From positions 9,726 through 15,433 of the forward strand of contig DPJP01000162.1 in the NCBI GenBank assembly GCA_003542955.1: a stretch of DNA of 5,708 nucleotides. Reading direction: 5' to 3'. The stretch's first letter is position 1. Each line of letters starts with the position of its first letter. Below the pieces are notes generated by a model, which was not told where the DNA came from, made no database searches, and saw only the letters and a list, made by a program, of their open reading frames with translations. The stretch is from Armatimonadota bacterium (GTDB lineage Bacteria > Armatimonadota > Zipacnadia > Zipacnadales > UBA11051). Below, one piece after another: positions 1 through 5,708 of this stretch. Both the position numbers and the translations under genes were made by a program.

Positions 1-14
1 CGCCGCAGGCACGA

Positions 15-27
15 GCCGCGCAGCGGC
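15..27 (-). other. Small GC hairpin just after the kinase stop codon
   Basis: A perfect 5-bp inverted repeat (GCCGC-GCA-GCGGC) begins 2 bases past the kinase TAG. In the minus-strand transcript it would fold into a short stem with a 3-base loop. No run of U follows in the bases available, so it does not qualify as an intrinsic terminator. In DNA this GC-rich it may be chance. The remaining bases to the left edge show nothing else. Confidence 0.2.
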
Positions 28-29
28 CG

Positions 30-2849
30 CTACAACTCCAGGGCCCTGCGCACCGCCTCACCGAATGCCCCGAACTGGTACGGCTTCTGGATGAAGCCGG
101 CCAGCCCCTGTCCTGCGAAACGCTCGATGGCCTCCTGCTCGTTGTACCCACTGGTGACGAGGATGGGGATGTCGGCGCGCAGGCGTTTCATGCGGCGAAA
201 CGCCTCCTCACCGCTCATCCTTGGCATCGTCATGTCCAGAACGACGAGAGATAGCGAGTCACCGCATTCCGCGTATAGCTCGAGCGCCTCGGCGCCGTCG
301 GCGGCGGGAATCACCTCGAGCCCGAGCCGCCGGAGCATGTCGCTCGCCAGATCCCGCACAATCTCCTCGTCATCGACAACCAGAACCGTGCCCGCGACTG
401 CCTGGTTCTGCGTCGATGCATCGACGGCCTCCGCCGTGTCTGCCGCCTCTGCCGCCGGCAGCAGCACCCTGAAACTTGTGCCATGCGCGGGTTCGCTGTA
501 GACTTTCACAGCACCCTTGTGGCCCCGGATGATGCCCAGTACCGCTGCGAGCCCGAGGCCGCGTCCCGTGAACTTCGTCGTGAAGAATGGGTCGAAGATC
601 TGCTCCAGGGTCTCCGAATCCATGCCGCATCCCGTATCGGATACCTCGAGCACAACATACAGCCCCTCCGGCAGTTCCTCGTCGATGTAGGTGCTTCGAA
701 GGTACTCGCGATTGCAGTGCATCGAACTGGTACGGATCGCGATGATGCCGACGCCGCCCACCAGGGCTTCGGACGCGTTGGTGACCAGATTCACCATCAC
801 CTGGCGTACTTGCGTCACGTCGGCCTCCACGGGCGGCAACTGATCCGTGGAGAGGTCATACTTGATGACAGCCTTCTTTGATGCCGAGACCTCCAGCAGG
901 TGCGCCATCTCCTGCACCAGCCTGGTGATATCAACGCGCTCGACAACGAAACGCCCCTTGCCCGAGTAGGCCAGCATCTGATTGGTCAGGTCCGCGGCGC
1001 GCTCGGAAGCCTCGATGATCCCCGCGAGCCGCCTGCGAACCGGCGACTCCGGCGCCAGGTCCATCATCGCGAGGTCGGCATTGCCGAGGATGCCAACCAG
1101 GATGTTGTTGAAGTCGTGCGCTATGCCGCCCGCCAGTACGCCGAGGCTCTCGAGTTTCTGCGCCGCCTGAATCTGCGCCTCGAGCCGCCCTCGCTCCCGC
1201 TCGGCCTCCACGCGGCTGGTGATGTCGGCGCCGTAGATGTTCACGTAGCCCGTGTCGACGATTGGCGCGAACATGAGTGAGTAGACGCACTCTCCGCAGT
1301 CGCACTCGGCCTCCACGATGCGGTCCGCCTGCAACGCCCCCATCACCTGCTCCCGCCATTGCTCCGGGATTCGCTCACCAACCGCACATCTCCACGCCGC
1401 AAGCAACCGCCCGGAACTCTCATTAGCGTAGGTCAGGTTGCCGTCGGCGTCTGTCCGCATGACACAATTGGGATTCTCCGCCGGGAAGCGGGCGAGCATC
1501 TCCAACTCCGCCTCGGTTCGCTTCTCCTCCGTCATGTCGCGCACCCAGCCGGCCATGCCGATCGGGTTCCCGTCCGCGTCCCTGACCAGCCATGCGCGGA
1601 TCAGGATCGGGAAGACCGAGCCATCCTTGCAGATATACTCCTTCTCATAGGGTTCGGAATAGCCCCGACCGATAACCTCTCTCTCGATGATGTCGGCCTC
1701 GGCATCGAGCCATTGCGGCGGTGTGAGATCCCTGTAGCTGATGCCCTTCAGCTCCTCGATGTCGTATCCGAGCATGTCCACGTAGACCTGGTTGGCGTCG
1801 ATAATGTGCCCCGTCATGTCGACGAGCACCAGACCGTCGAGGCCGGTCTCGAAGATCGCGCGATAGCGGGCTTCCGACTGGCGCACCGCGTCTCGAGCAC
1901 GCAGCCCCGCTATGGCGCTGCCAACCTGCGAGCAGATCGTTTCGAGAGCCGCTCGTATCCACTCCGGCACTGTATCCTGCTCAGTGGACACAACTGCCAG
2001 GGTGCCGACGTGCTCATCATGATAGCCAATATGCAGCAGCGCAACCGCGCGCATGTCCCGATACAGCGACATCCGCTCCGTCGGGATATCGAGGTCCTTC
2101 AGTGTTGCATAGAACGGGGCCCCGACCCGTGCCAGCGCGCTCTCAGGCATGCCCGGAGCCACCGCCCGCGCCGTGTCGAGCAGCTCACCCGACACTCCGT
2201 GATGGGCCACCAGGTGCCGCATCCCATCGTCGCATATCTCGTAAGCGAAGCCCATCTCGAAGCCGCTGACATCGAGTGCGCTGAGCATGCACAGTTCGAG
2301 CGCCTCGGCCACCGTCTCGGCGCCGCTCAGGGCTATCCCGAGGTCCCGTTGGGCCTCGAGTAACCGCGTGGTGCGTTCCAGGTCCGTCACGTCGATGCCG
2401 ATCGCCCAATCGCACCACCCCGGTACCGGGGCCGACCTCGACACATTCGACCACGCGATCGTCCTGACACTCCCGTCCCGGCATGTGACGCGCGTCGCTT
2501 GACCGTGCAGGTCCTCGCCGCGGGAATCCCACTCCGCAAAGACGCTCCGGCGGTACACGTCGTCAGGATACAGGAGCCTGGGGCCATTGGGGTTGCCGAC
2601 GAGCTCCGCCGCGCTGTAGCCGGTGACGCGCTCACACTCATGGTTCCAGAACACGATCGTCCCAGACTCGTCGAAGGCATCCAGCATCACCGGCATGTCG
2701 AGCAGGATGGTCTCGAGTCGCTCACGCTCACTGACGAACTGCTGCTCGAGTGTCTCCCGTCGAGATAGCTCAGCCTTGATGGCCACGCGGAGGTCCTCCG
2801 GCAGGTCGTCCCGATCCAGGTACTGCTCCAATCCCACGGTCGTCCCCAT
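30..2849 (-). CDS. Soluble PAS-GAF-PAS-PAS hybrid sensor histidine kinase with C-terminal receiver
   Basis: Predicted ATP-dependent autokinase that passes phosphate from a histidine to its own receiver domain. Seen in the 939-residue product: a charged, probably coiled N-terminus (about 15-48); PAS/PAC 1 (about 48-156); a GAF-like domain (about 168-315); PAS/PAC 2 (about 323-445); a weaker PAS 3 (about 450-548); a HisKA dimerisation helix with the H-box GGIAHDFNN (His578); and an HATPase domain with N-box NLVTNASEA (Asn687, Asn691), G1 DTGCGM (738-743), F-box FDPFFTTK and G2 GRGLGL. The receiver (about 820-938) has acidic pair Asp826/Asp827, phosphoacceptor Asp872, Thr899 and Lys922, so it looks functional. 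There is no membrane segment or signal peptide, so it should sense a cytoplasmic cue; the ligand is unknown. There is no HPt or DNA-binding domain, so phosphate must go to a partner outside the window or the receiver acts as a sink. The ATG is the first in frame after an upstream TGA. It lies 70 bp after the glycosidase gene on the same strand. The family call is firm; the signal and target are unknown. Confidence 0.95.
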   Translation of the reverse strand: MGTTVGLEQYLDRDDLPEDLRVAIKAELSRRETLEQQFVSERERLETILLDMPVMLDAFDESGTIVFWNHECERVTGYSAAELVGNPNGPRLLYPDDVYRRSVFAEWDSRGEDLHGQATRVTCRDGSVRTIAWSNVSRSAPVPGWCDWAIGIDVTDLERTTRLLEAQRDLGIALSGAETVAEALELCMLSALDVSGFEMGFAYEICDDGMRHLVAHHGVSGELLDTARAVAPGMPESALARVGAPFYATLKDLDIPTERMSLYRDMRAVALLHIGYHDEHVGTLAVVSTEQDTVPEWIRAALETICSQVGSAIAGLRARDAVRQSEARYRAIFETGLDGLVLVDMTGHIIDANQVYVDMLGYDIEELKGISYRDLTPPQWLDAEADIIEREVIGRGYSEPYEKEYICKDGSVFPILIRAWLVRDADGNPIGMAGWVRDMTEEKRTEAELEMLARFPAENPNCVMRTDADGNLTYANESSGRLLAAWRCAVGERIPEQWREQVMGALQADRIVEAECDCGECVYSLMFAPIVDTGYVNIYGADITSRVEAERERGRLEAQIQAAQKLESLGVLAGGIAHDFNNILVGILGNADLAMMDLAPESPVRRRLAGIIEASERAADLTNQMLAYSGKGRFVVERVDITRLVQEMAHLLEVSASKKAVIKYDLSTDQLPPVEADVTQVRQVMVNLVTNASEALVGGVGIIAIRTSSMHCNREYLRSTYIDEELPEGLYVVLEVSDTGCGMDSETLEQIFDPFFTTKFTGRGLGLAAVLGIIRGHKGAVKVYSEPAHGTSFRVLLPAAEAADTAEAVDASTQNQAVAGTVLVVDDEEIVRDLASDMLRRLGLEVIPAADGAEALELYAECGDSLSLVVLDMTMPRMSGEEAFRRMKRLRADIPILVTSGYNEQEAIERFAGQGLAGFIQKPYQFGAFGEAVRRALEL

Positions 2850-2856
2850 CCTTCCC
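2850..2856 (-). promoter_or_regulatory. Purine-rich leader abutting the kinase start codon
   Basis: The minus strand reads GGGAAGG directly followed by ATG, so this Shine-Dalgarno-like run has no spacer to the annotated start. An in-frame GTG four codons later (2837-2835) would sit about 12 bases from AAGG, which is a more workable distance. The true N-terminus may therefore be four residues shorter. The conserved domains begin much later, so function is unaffected either way. Confidence 0.35.
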
Positions 2857-2861
2857 GTGTG

Positions 2862-2879
2862 TGCGCTCTGAGACGCGCA
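2862..2879. repeat. Short inverted repeat TGCGC-N8-GCGCA upstream of the kinase
   Basis: A perfect 5-bp inverted repeat with an 8-bp spacer, lying 12 bases upstream of the kinase ATG. It could be a small operator or a leader hairpin next to the ribosome binding region. It is short, and its CG-rich arms could easily arise by chance at this base composition, so no regulator is assigned. Confidence 0.2.
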
Positions 2880-2896
2880 GTTTCACCAGGCCGCAC

Positions 2897-2918
2897 CCGG
2901 CGCCCGCCCGGACGCCGG
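2897..2918 (-). other. GC-rich hairpin in the gap between glycosidase and kinase genes
   Basis: CCGGCG and CGCCGG form a perfect 6-bp inverted repeat around a 10-base loop, starting one base after the glycosidase TAG. An alternative pairing of GGCCG (2889-2893) with CGGCC (2916-2920) overlaps it. The transcript continues UGGUGAAAC with no U-tract, so a simple intrinsic terminator is unlikely. It could slow 3' decay or reduce read-through into the kinase gene, which would uncouple the levels of the two products; this is inference. Confidence 0.3.
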
Positions 2919-2919
2919 C

Positions 2920-5250
2920 CTACTCCAGGAGGCCGAACTCGATTGCCCACTCTTCCGCGTCGCTGCCGAAGTGGAATCGCCGCCCAATGATCAGGCATTG
3001 CTCCCGGGCGTCCTTGGCGATCCAGAGCCCTTCCGGGTTCCGCACGAACAGGCCTTTCGGCGCACGCACGAACACGTTCCCCACCTCACCCGACGGCCGC
3101 CTTGCCAGGCCAGACAGCGTCATTGCCGAGACGTCCCACGTCACGTCGGCCAGCTCCACCTGCCCCTGCACTACGTGCATGTCGGTGCCGAGCACTTGCG
3201 GGTGGTCTGCCATCCGGCAGACACGATAAAGCCGGGCGCTGCGCGGTGGCACCACAACCTGCAACCCCCCGCTCGCAACCCCGACGTACTGCTCATTCCA
3301 GAACTCCCAGACGATGTACTCACCGTCAGGTTCAAGACCCAATTGCCTGAGCTCAACCTCCCCCGAGTACATCTCGGCGTCGTAGTTGAGTATACCCACT
3401 ACCTCCCAGTTTCCCCAATTGGTCTTCACGGGGAGATGGAACACCCTCGGGTAACCTGGATACGGGCTGTCAAACAGGTCCACCGGTGTGGCGATCTCCG
3501 ATGTCCGCGGGAAGACCTTCCTGATCAGTGACAGCCGCTCCTCGGAGATACGGTCGATGTCATCACCGAGCATCACCGGGCCGCCCGAGAGGCCGAAGAT
3601 CGTCGCGGTGATCTGCGCCTCCGACATCGGGATCGGCTTGTCGACCGTCATCACGTTACCCGAGTCGTTGATGAAGAGCTTGTTGTGCGTGAAGTACGAG
3701 CAGGCCATGTTCGTCGAAGCGGGCTTGTGCGAGGTCCAGAACTCGGCGCTGTTCACCACGAATGTCGCCGGGTAGAAATACGAGTTGGGCGTCAACGCCC
3801 TGCCCTCCCCGTAGTCGTTGCCAATCCGGCACGCAGCCATGTGCTTGATGCAGTGGATTGTCGGTCCCGTGCTGGACAATCGATAGGTGTCCGGCCCCGA
3901 GGCCTCCGTGATCACCTCCAGACCCTTGCGCAGGAGCTGCGGACCCTTGATGACCGACATGTCATGGTAATCGTTGAACTCCATGCAGCCCCAGACCGCA
4001 TAGAGGAAGTCGAGCATGTAGTAGCGCACGCCCCATTCGCGGTAGGTGGTGAAGACGTTGCGGAGGAACTCGCGGGCCTTCGGGTGTGTCGGGTCGAGTG
4101 AGTACAGGTTCGGCCTCTGCGCCGGGGGCAGCAGGCCCGCCTCGCCGTACGCCCACCCCGCCCGCGAAACGGCCGGTTCGCCATCCACCTTCAGCAACGC
4201 GTCGCGCATCTGCTCGAACGACGCCAGGTGATCGCTGAACCAGAACGCCCCGCACCACAGCCCCAGCTTGAAGTCCCTCTTAGCCAACTCCTCGACCAGG
4301 TACTCGTGTCCGCCGGGGAAGCTCTCGGTGTTCCACTCGAGCCAGTTGCCCGGGTGGCCGCCCTCGATGTTGCCGATGCTCACCCAGACATACTCTATGT
4401 CACAGCCGGGCAGCCGCCGCCGGATCGCGTCGCAGTTGCGCAGCACCGTCTGCTCGTAGTTCTCAACATTGAAGGCGTCGACCCAGGCCCAGCCAAGCCA
4501 ACTGCCCGGTATCTTCGGCCAGACCTCCGGCTGGTAGCATGTGACGACGCGCTCGGCCCAGCGGTGCAATGACGCGTGGCTGTCTTCCCGGGCCTCGATT
4601 GTCAGTGTCTCCAGCCTGATGCTCGCCCCGGCTCGCAGCTCCCACCCGTCGAAGTCACACACGGCCTCCAGGTGGGTGAGCCCGCCGGCACGGTCATAGT
4701 CAAAGATGAAACACGTCGGTATCCGGTCGAAGGTGACGAACCCCAAATGCAGCGCCCGGCTCGCGGCGCTGCTGACAAGGTGGAAGATGACGTTGTGCTC
4801 GGCATTGTGGTCTGCATCCGCCGCCCGGTAGACATGGCTCAACGCCGACCGACCCGACGACTGCAGCACCACGGCCTGACCGTCATCGCCCGAGATCGTT
4901 GCCCCGCCCACTCCGGGCAACACACACACCGGGCAGCACTTGCCCAGCGAGACGGCCGCGTCCGAGCCGTTTCGCAGTTCACAGTCGACCACCAGGGTCT
5001 CCCCGTCGGCGCTCAGCGCGAGGTCGTAGCCCATGACCAGCCCCGCGCCGAAGGCGAGTTCCACGTGACCGGACTCTCCCGCCGATAGAGAAAGCCCATC
5101 GCCACCGGCGGCGGCGTCCGTCCCCGACAGTCTCCTGCCATCTGCTTCGATGCACCCGGTAAAGGACAGCGTGACGGCGCCGTCCTCCGAGACAAGCTCA
5201 AACAGCCCGCTACCCGTGTCGAAGCTGATGCTCTTCCAGGCGTCACTCAT
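2920..5250 (-). CDS. GH36-like (clan GH-D) glycoside hydrolase, altered sugar-binding subsite
   Basis: Predicted retaining glycosidase related to alpha-galactosidases. The 776-residue product has an N-terminal beta-rich domain (about 1-235), a TIM-barrel region (about 236-585) and C-terminal beta-sandwich sequence (about 586-776). The likely nucleophile is Asp414 in YYMLDFLYA, matching the GH36 YxKxDF strand. The likely acid/base is Asp479 in CRIGND, matching RIGPD. GLSGGPVMLGDD (553-564) and the fP.G...L...GlW stretch (311-333) also fit the family. Unlike typical members, the galactose-holding Asp-Asp of IDDGW/IDDAY is Ser291-Ile292, the Lys two residues before the nucleophile is Met412, and the GDW motif reads GNW (301-303). 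The natural sugar is therefore uncertain. There is no signal peptide, and 17 cysteines, including CCPVC at 105-109, fit a cytoplasmic protein. The ATG has AAGGAG ten bases upstream. It lies 47 bp downstream of an SGNH hydrolase gene, suggesting joint processing of a glycan. The fold and clan call is fairly sure; the substrate is not known. Confidence 0.85.
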   Translation of the reverse strand: MSDAWKSISFDTGSGLFELVSEDGAVTLSFTGCIEADGRRLSGTDAAAGGDGLSLSAGESGHVELAFGAGLVMGYDLALSADGETLVVDCELRNGSDAAVSLGKCCPVCVLPGVGGATISGDDGQAVVLQSSGRSALSHVYRAADADHNAEHNVIFHLVSSAASRALHLGFVTFDRIPTCFIFDYDRAGGLTHLEAVCDFDGWELRAGASIRLETLTIEAREDSHASLHRWAERVVTCYQPEVWPKIPGSWLGWAWVDAFNVENYEQTVLRNCDAIRRRLPGCDIEYVWVSIGNIEGGHPGNWLEWNTESFPGGHEYLVEELAKRDFKLGLWCGAFWFSDHLASFEQMRDALLKVDGEPAVSRAGWAYGEAGLLPPAQRPNLYSLDPTHPKAREFLRNVFTTYREWGVRYYMLDFLYAVWGCMEFNDYHDMSVIKGPQLLRKGLEVITEASGPDTYRLSSTGPTIHCIKHMAACRIGNDYGEGRALTPNSYFYPATFVVNSAEFWTSHKPASTNMACSYFTHNKLFINDSGNVMTVDKPIPMSEAQITATIFGLSGGPVMLGDDIDRISEERLSLIRKVFPRTSEIATPVDLFDSPYPGYPRVFHLPVKTNWGNWEVVGILNYDAEMYSGEVELRQLGLEPDGEYIVWEFWNEQYVGVASGGLQVVVPPRSARLYRVCRMADHPQVLGTDMHVVQGQVELADVTWDVSAMTLSGLARRPSGEVGNVFVRAPKGLFVRNPEGLWIAKDAREQCLIIGRRFHFGSDAEEWAIEFGLLE

Positions 5251-5260
5251 GCCCGGTCAT

Positions 5261-5266
5261 CTCCTT
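5261..5266 (-). promoter_or_regulatory. Ribosome binding site of the glycosidase gene
   Basis: The minus strand carries a full AAGGAG ten bases before the ATG at 5250. Another ATG (5260-5258) directly touches the AAGGAG and is out of frame, so it is not a usable start for this protein. This supports 5250 as the true start. The rest of the 47-bp gap shows no recognisable promoter, which agrees with co-transcription from the hydrolase gene. Confidence 0.7.
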
Positions 5267-5297
5267 GGTGTCTCCAGTCGGCTCAATGGGCGGATGC

Positions 5298-5708
5298 TCA
5301 CAGCCCCAGCAGTTCCCGGATCGTCGGCGCCAGGCCGGCGGCCATCTTCTTCAGCCCGCAGGTGTTCGGGTGGACGGCATCGATGAAGCAATCAAGGTCG
5401 CCGGGCCCGAGCAGTGTCTCTCCCTCGACGAGCGAGATATGCTCATCGCCTGATGCCACACGCGCCGCTACCGCCTCCCGGATCACTCTCCCGCGCGCCT
5501 CGTGCAGCGCCGCCTCATCGTAGAGCACTTGCGTAGTGAAGATCGGCGTGATGCAGATAATTGGCGTGTCCGGCCGGCGCGCGCGGATGGCCGCCAGGAA
5601 CGGCCCGTAGACCGCCTCCAGCGACTCGGGCGTTACATGGTTCTGGCAGTAGTCCATCACGTAGCAGGCGGCGTCGATCTCCGCCAGCGCCTCGGCCATC
5701 ACCGGCTC
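5298..5708 (-). CDS. SGNH/GDSL-type hydrolase, C-terminal part (5' end outside the window)
   Basis: Predicted serine esterase or acylhydrolase, perhaps removing acyl groups from a carbohydrate. The reading frame is open to the window edge: the codons before the first GTG-ATG (5702-5697) read Glu-Pro, so those starts are probably internal and the gene continues to the right. The visible 136 residues end with the block V signature DAVHPNTCGLKKMA, whose Asp and His (codons at 5381-5379 and 5372-5370) would complete the Ser-Asp-His triad. MDYCQNH near the left of the protein resembles block III, whose Asn helps form the oxyanion hole. The stretch between, with RRPDTPIICITPIF, is typical of the Lipase_GDSL_3-like group of SGNH hydrolases. 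The nucleophile Ser (block I) is not in the window, so activity cannot be confirmed. It stops 47 bp before the GH36-like gene on the same strand. The superfamily call is good; the substrate is unknown. Confidence 0.85.
   Translation of the reverse strand, partial: EPVMAEALAEIDAACYVMDYCQNHVTPESLEAVYGPFLAAIRARRPDTPIICITPIFTTQVLYDEAALHEARGRVIREAVAARVASGDEHISLVEGETLLGPGDLDCFIDAVHPNTCGLKKMAAGLAPTIRELLGL

Noticed and set aside
23..30. Perfect 8-bp palindrome GCGGCCGC at the kinase stop codon
   Set aside because: Short all-GC palindromes are common at this composition and nothing links it to a regulator or recombination site.
1359..2363. A 334-codon open frame on the plus strand opposite the kinase gene
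   Set aside because: It lies wholly antisense to well-conserved GAF and PAS coding sequence, its translation resembles no family I know, and long antisense frames are expected in GC-rich genes.
2897..2918. Rho-independent terminator after the glycosidase gene
   Set aside because: The stem is plausible but no U-tract follows on the minus-strand transcript, so it is listed only as a hairpin.
2971..3531. A 186-codon plus-strand frame opposite the glycosidase 3' region
   Set aside because: Low-complexity Arg/Pro/His-rich translation, no domain, and it is complementary to conserved glycosidase sequence.
4576..5088. A 170-codon plus-strand frame opposite the glycosidase N-terminal domain
   Set aside because: Same reasons: antisense shadow with no recognisable protein features.
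5697..5702. GTG-ATG pair as the start of a short 134-residue SGNH protein
   Set aside because: The frame stays open to the window edge, and the protein would lack the block I nucleophile Ser, so the gene most likely begins outside the window.
1..5708. tRNA, rRNA, CRISPR array, insertion sequence or direct-repeat attachment site
   Set aside because: Nearly all bases belong to three intact coding frames, and I saw no regularly spaced repeats, transposase frame or cloverleaf-like sequence.

Overview
The window is GC-rich bacterial DNA and is almost fully coding, with all three genes on the minus strand. In transcription order they are: the 3' part of an SGNH/GDSL-type hydrolase gene (cut by the right edge of the window), a complete clan GH-D (GH36-like) glycoside hydrolase of 776 residues, and a complete soluble PAS-GAF-PAS-PAS hybrid sensor histidine kinase of 939 residues. 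No RNA gene, mobile element, CRISPR array or integration site is visible. No gene-free stretch is longer than about 70 bases.

Layout: the hydrolase stop codon is 47 bp upstream of the glycosidase ATG, which has a clear AAGGAG ribosome binding site. The glycosidase stop codon is 70 bp upstream of the kinase ATG. That second gap is very GC-rich and holds two small inverted repeats, but no U-tract terminator and no promoter I can recognise. The spacing and shared direction fit a single transcript, though this is inference. The left 29 bp lie beyond the kinase stop codon and hold only a small GC hairpin.

Function: the SGNH hydrolase and the GH36-like enzyme could together process a decorated carbohydrate (ester removal and glycoside cleavage). 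Neither the glycosidase nor the kinase shows a signal peptide or membrane helix, so both probably act in the cytoplasm. The kinase has several small-ligand-type sensor domains, a complete catalytic core and a C-terminal receiver, but no DNA-binding output. Any regulatory link to the two enzymes is conjecture.

Organism: high GC, GH36-like and SGNH enzymes side by side, and a multi-PAS soluble hybrid kinase suggest a free-living heterotroph of the kind often seen in environmental genomes (for example Armatimonadota, Planctomycetota or Hydrogenedentota). The sequence alone does not settle the phylum.

The most notable point is in the glycosidase. Both expected catalytic aspartates are present, but the Asp-Asp pair and the Lys that normally hold galactose in GH36 are replaced. 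It is therefore probably not an ordinary alpha-galactosidase. I see no convincing sign of an entirely new multi-gene system here.
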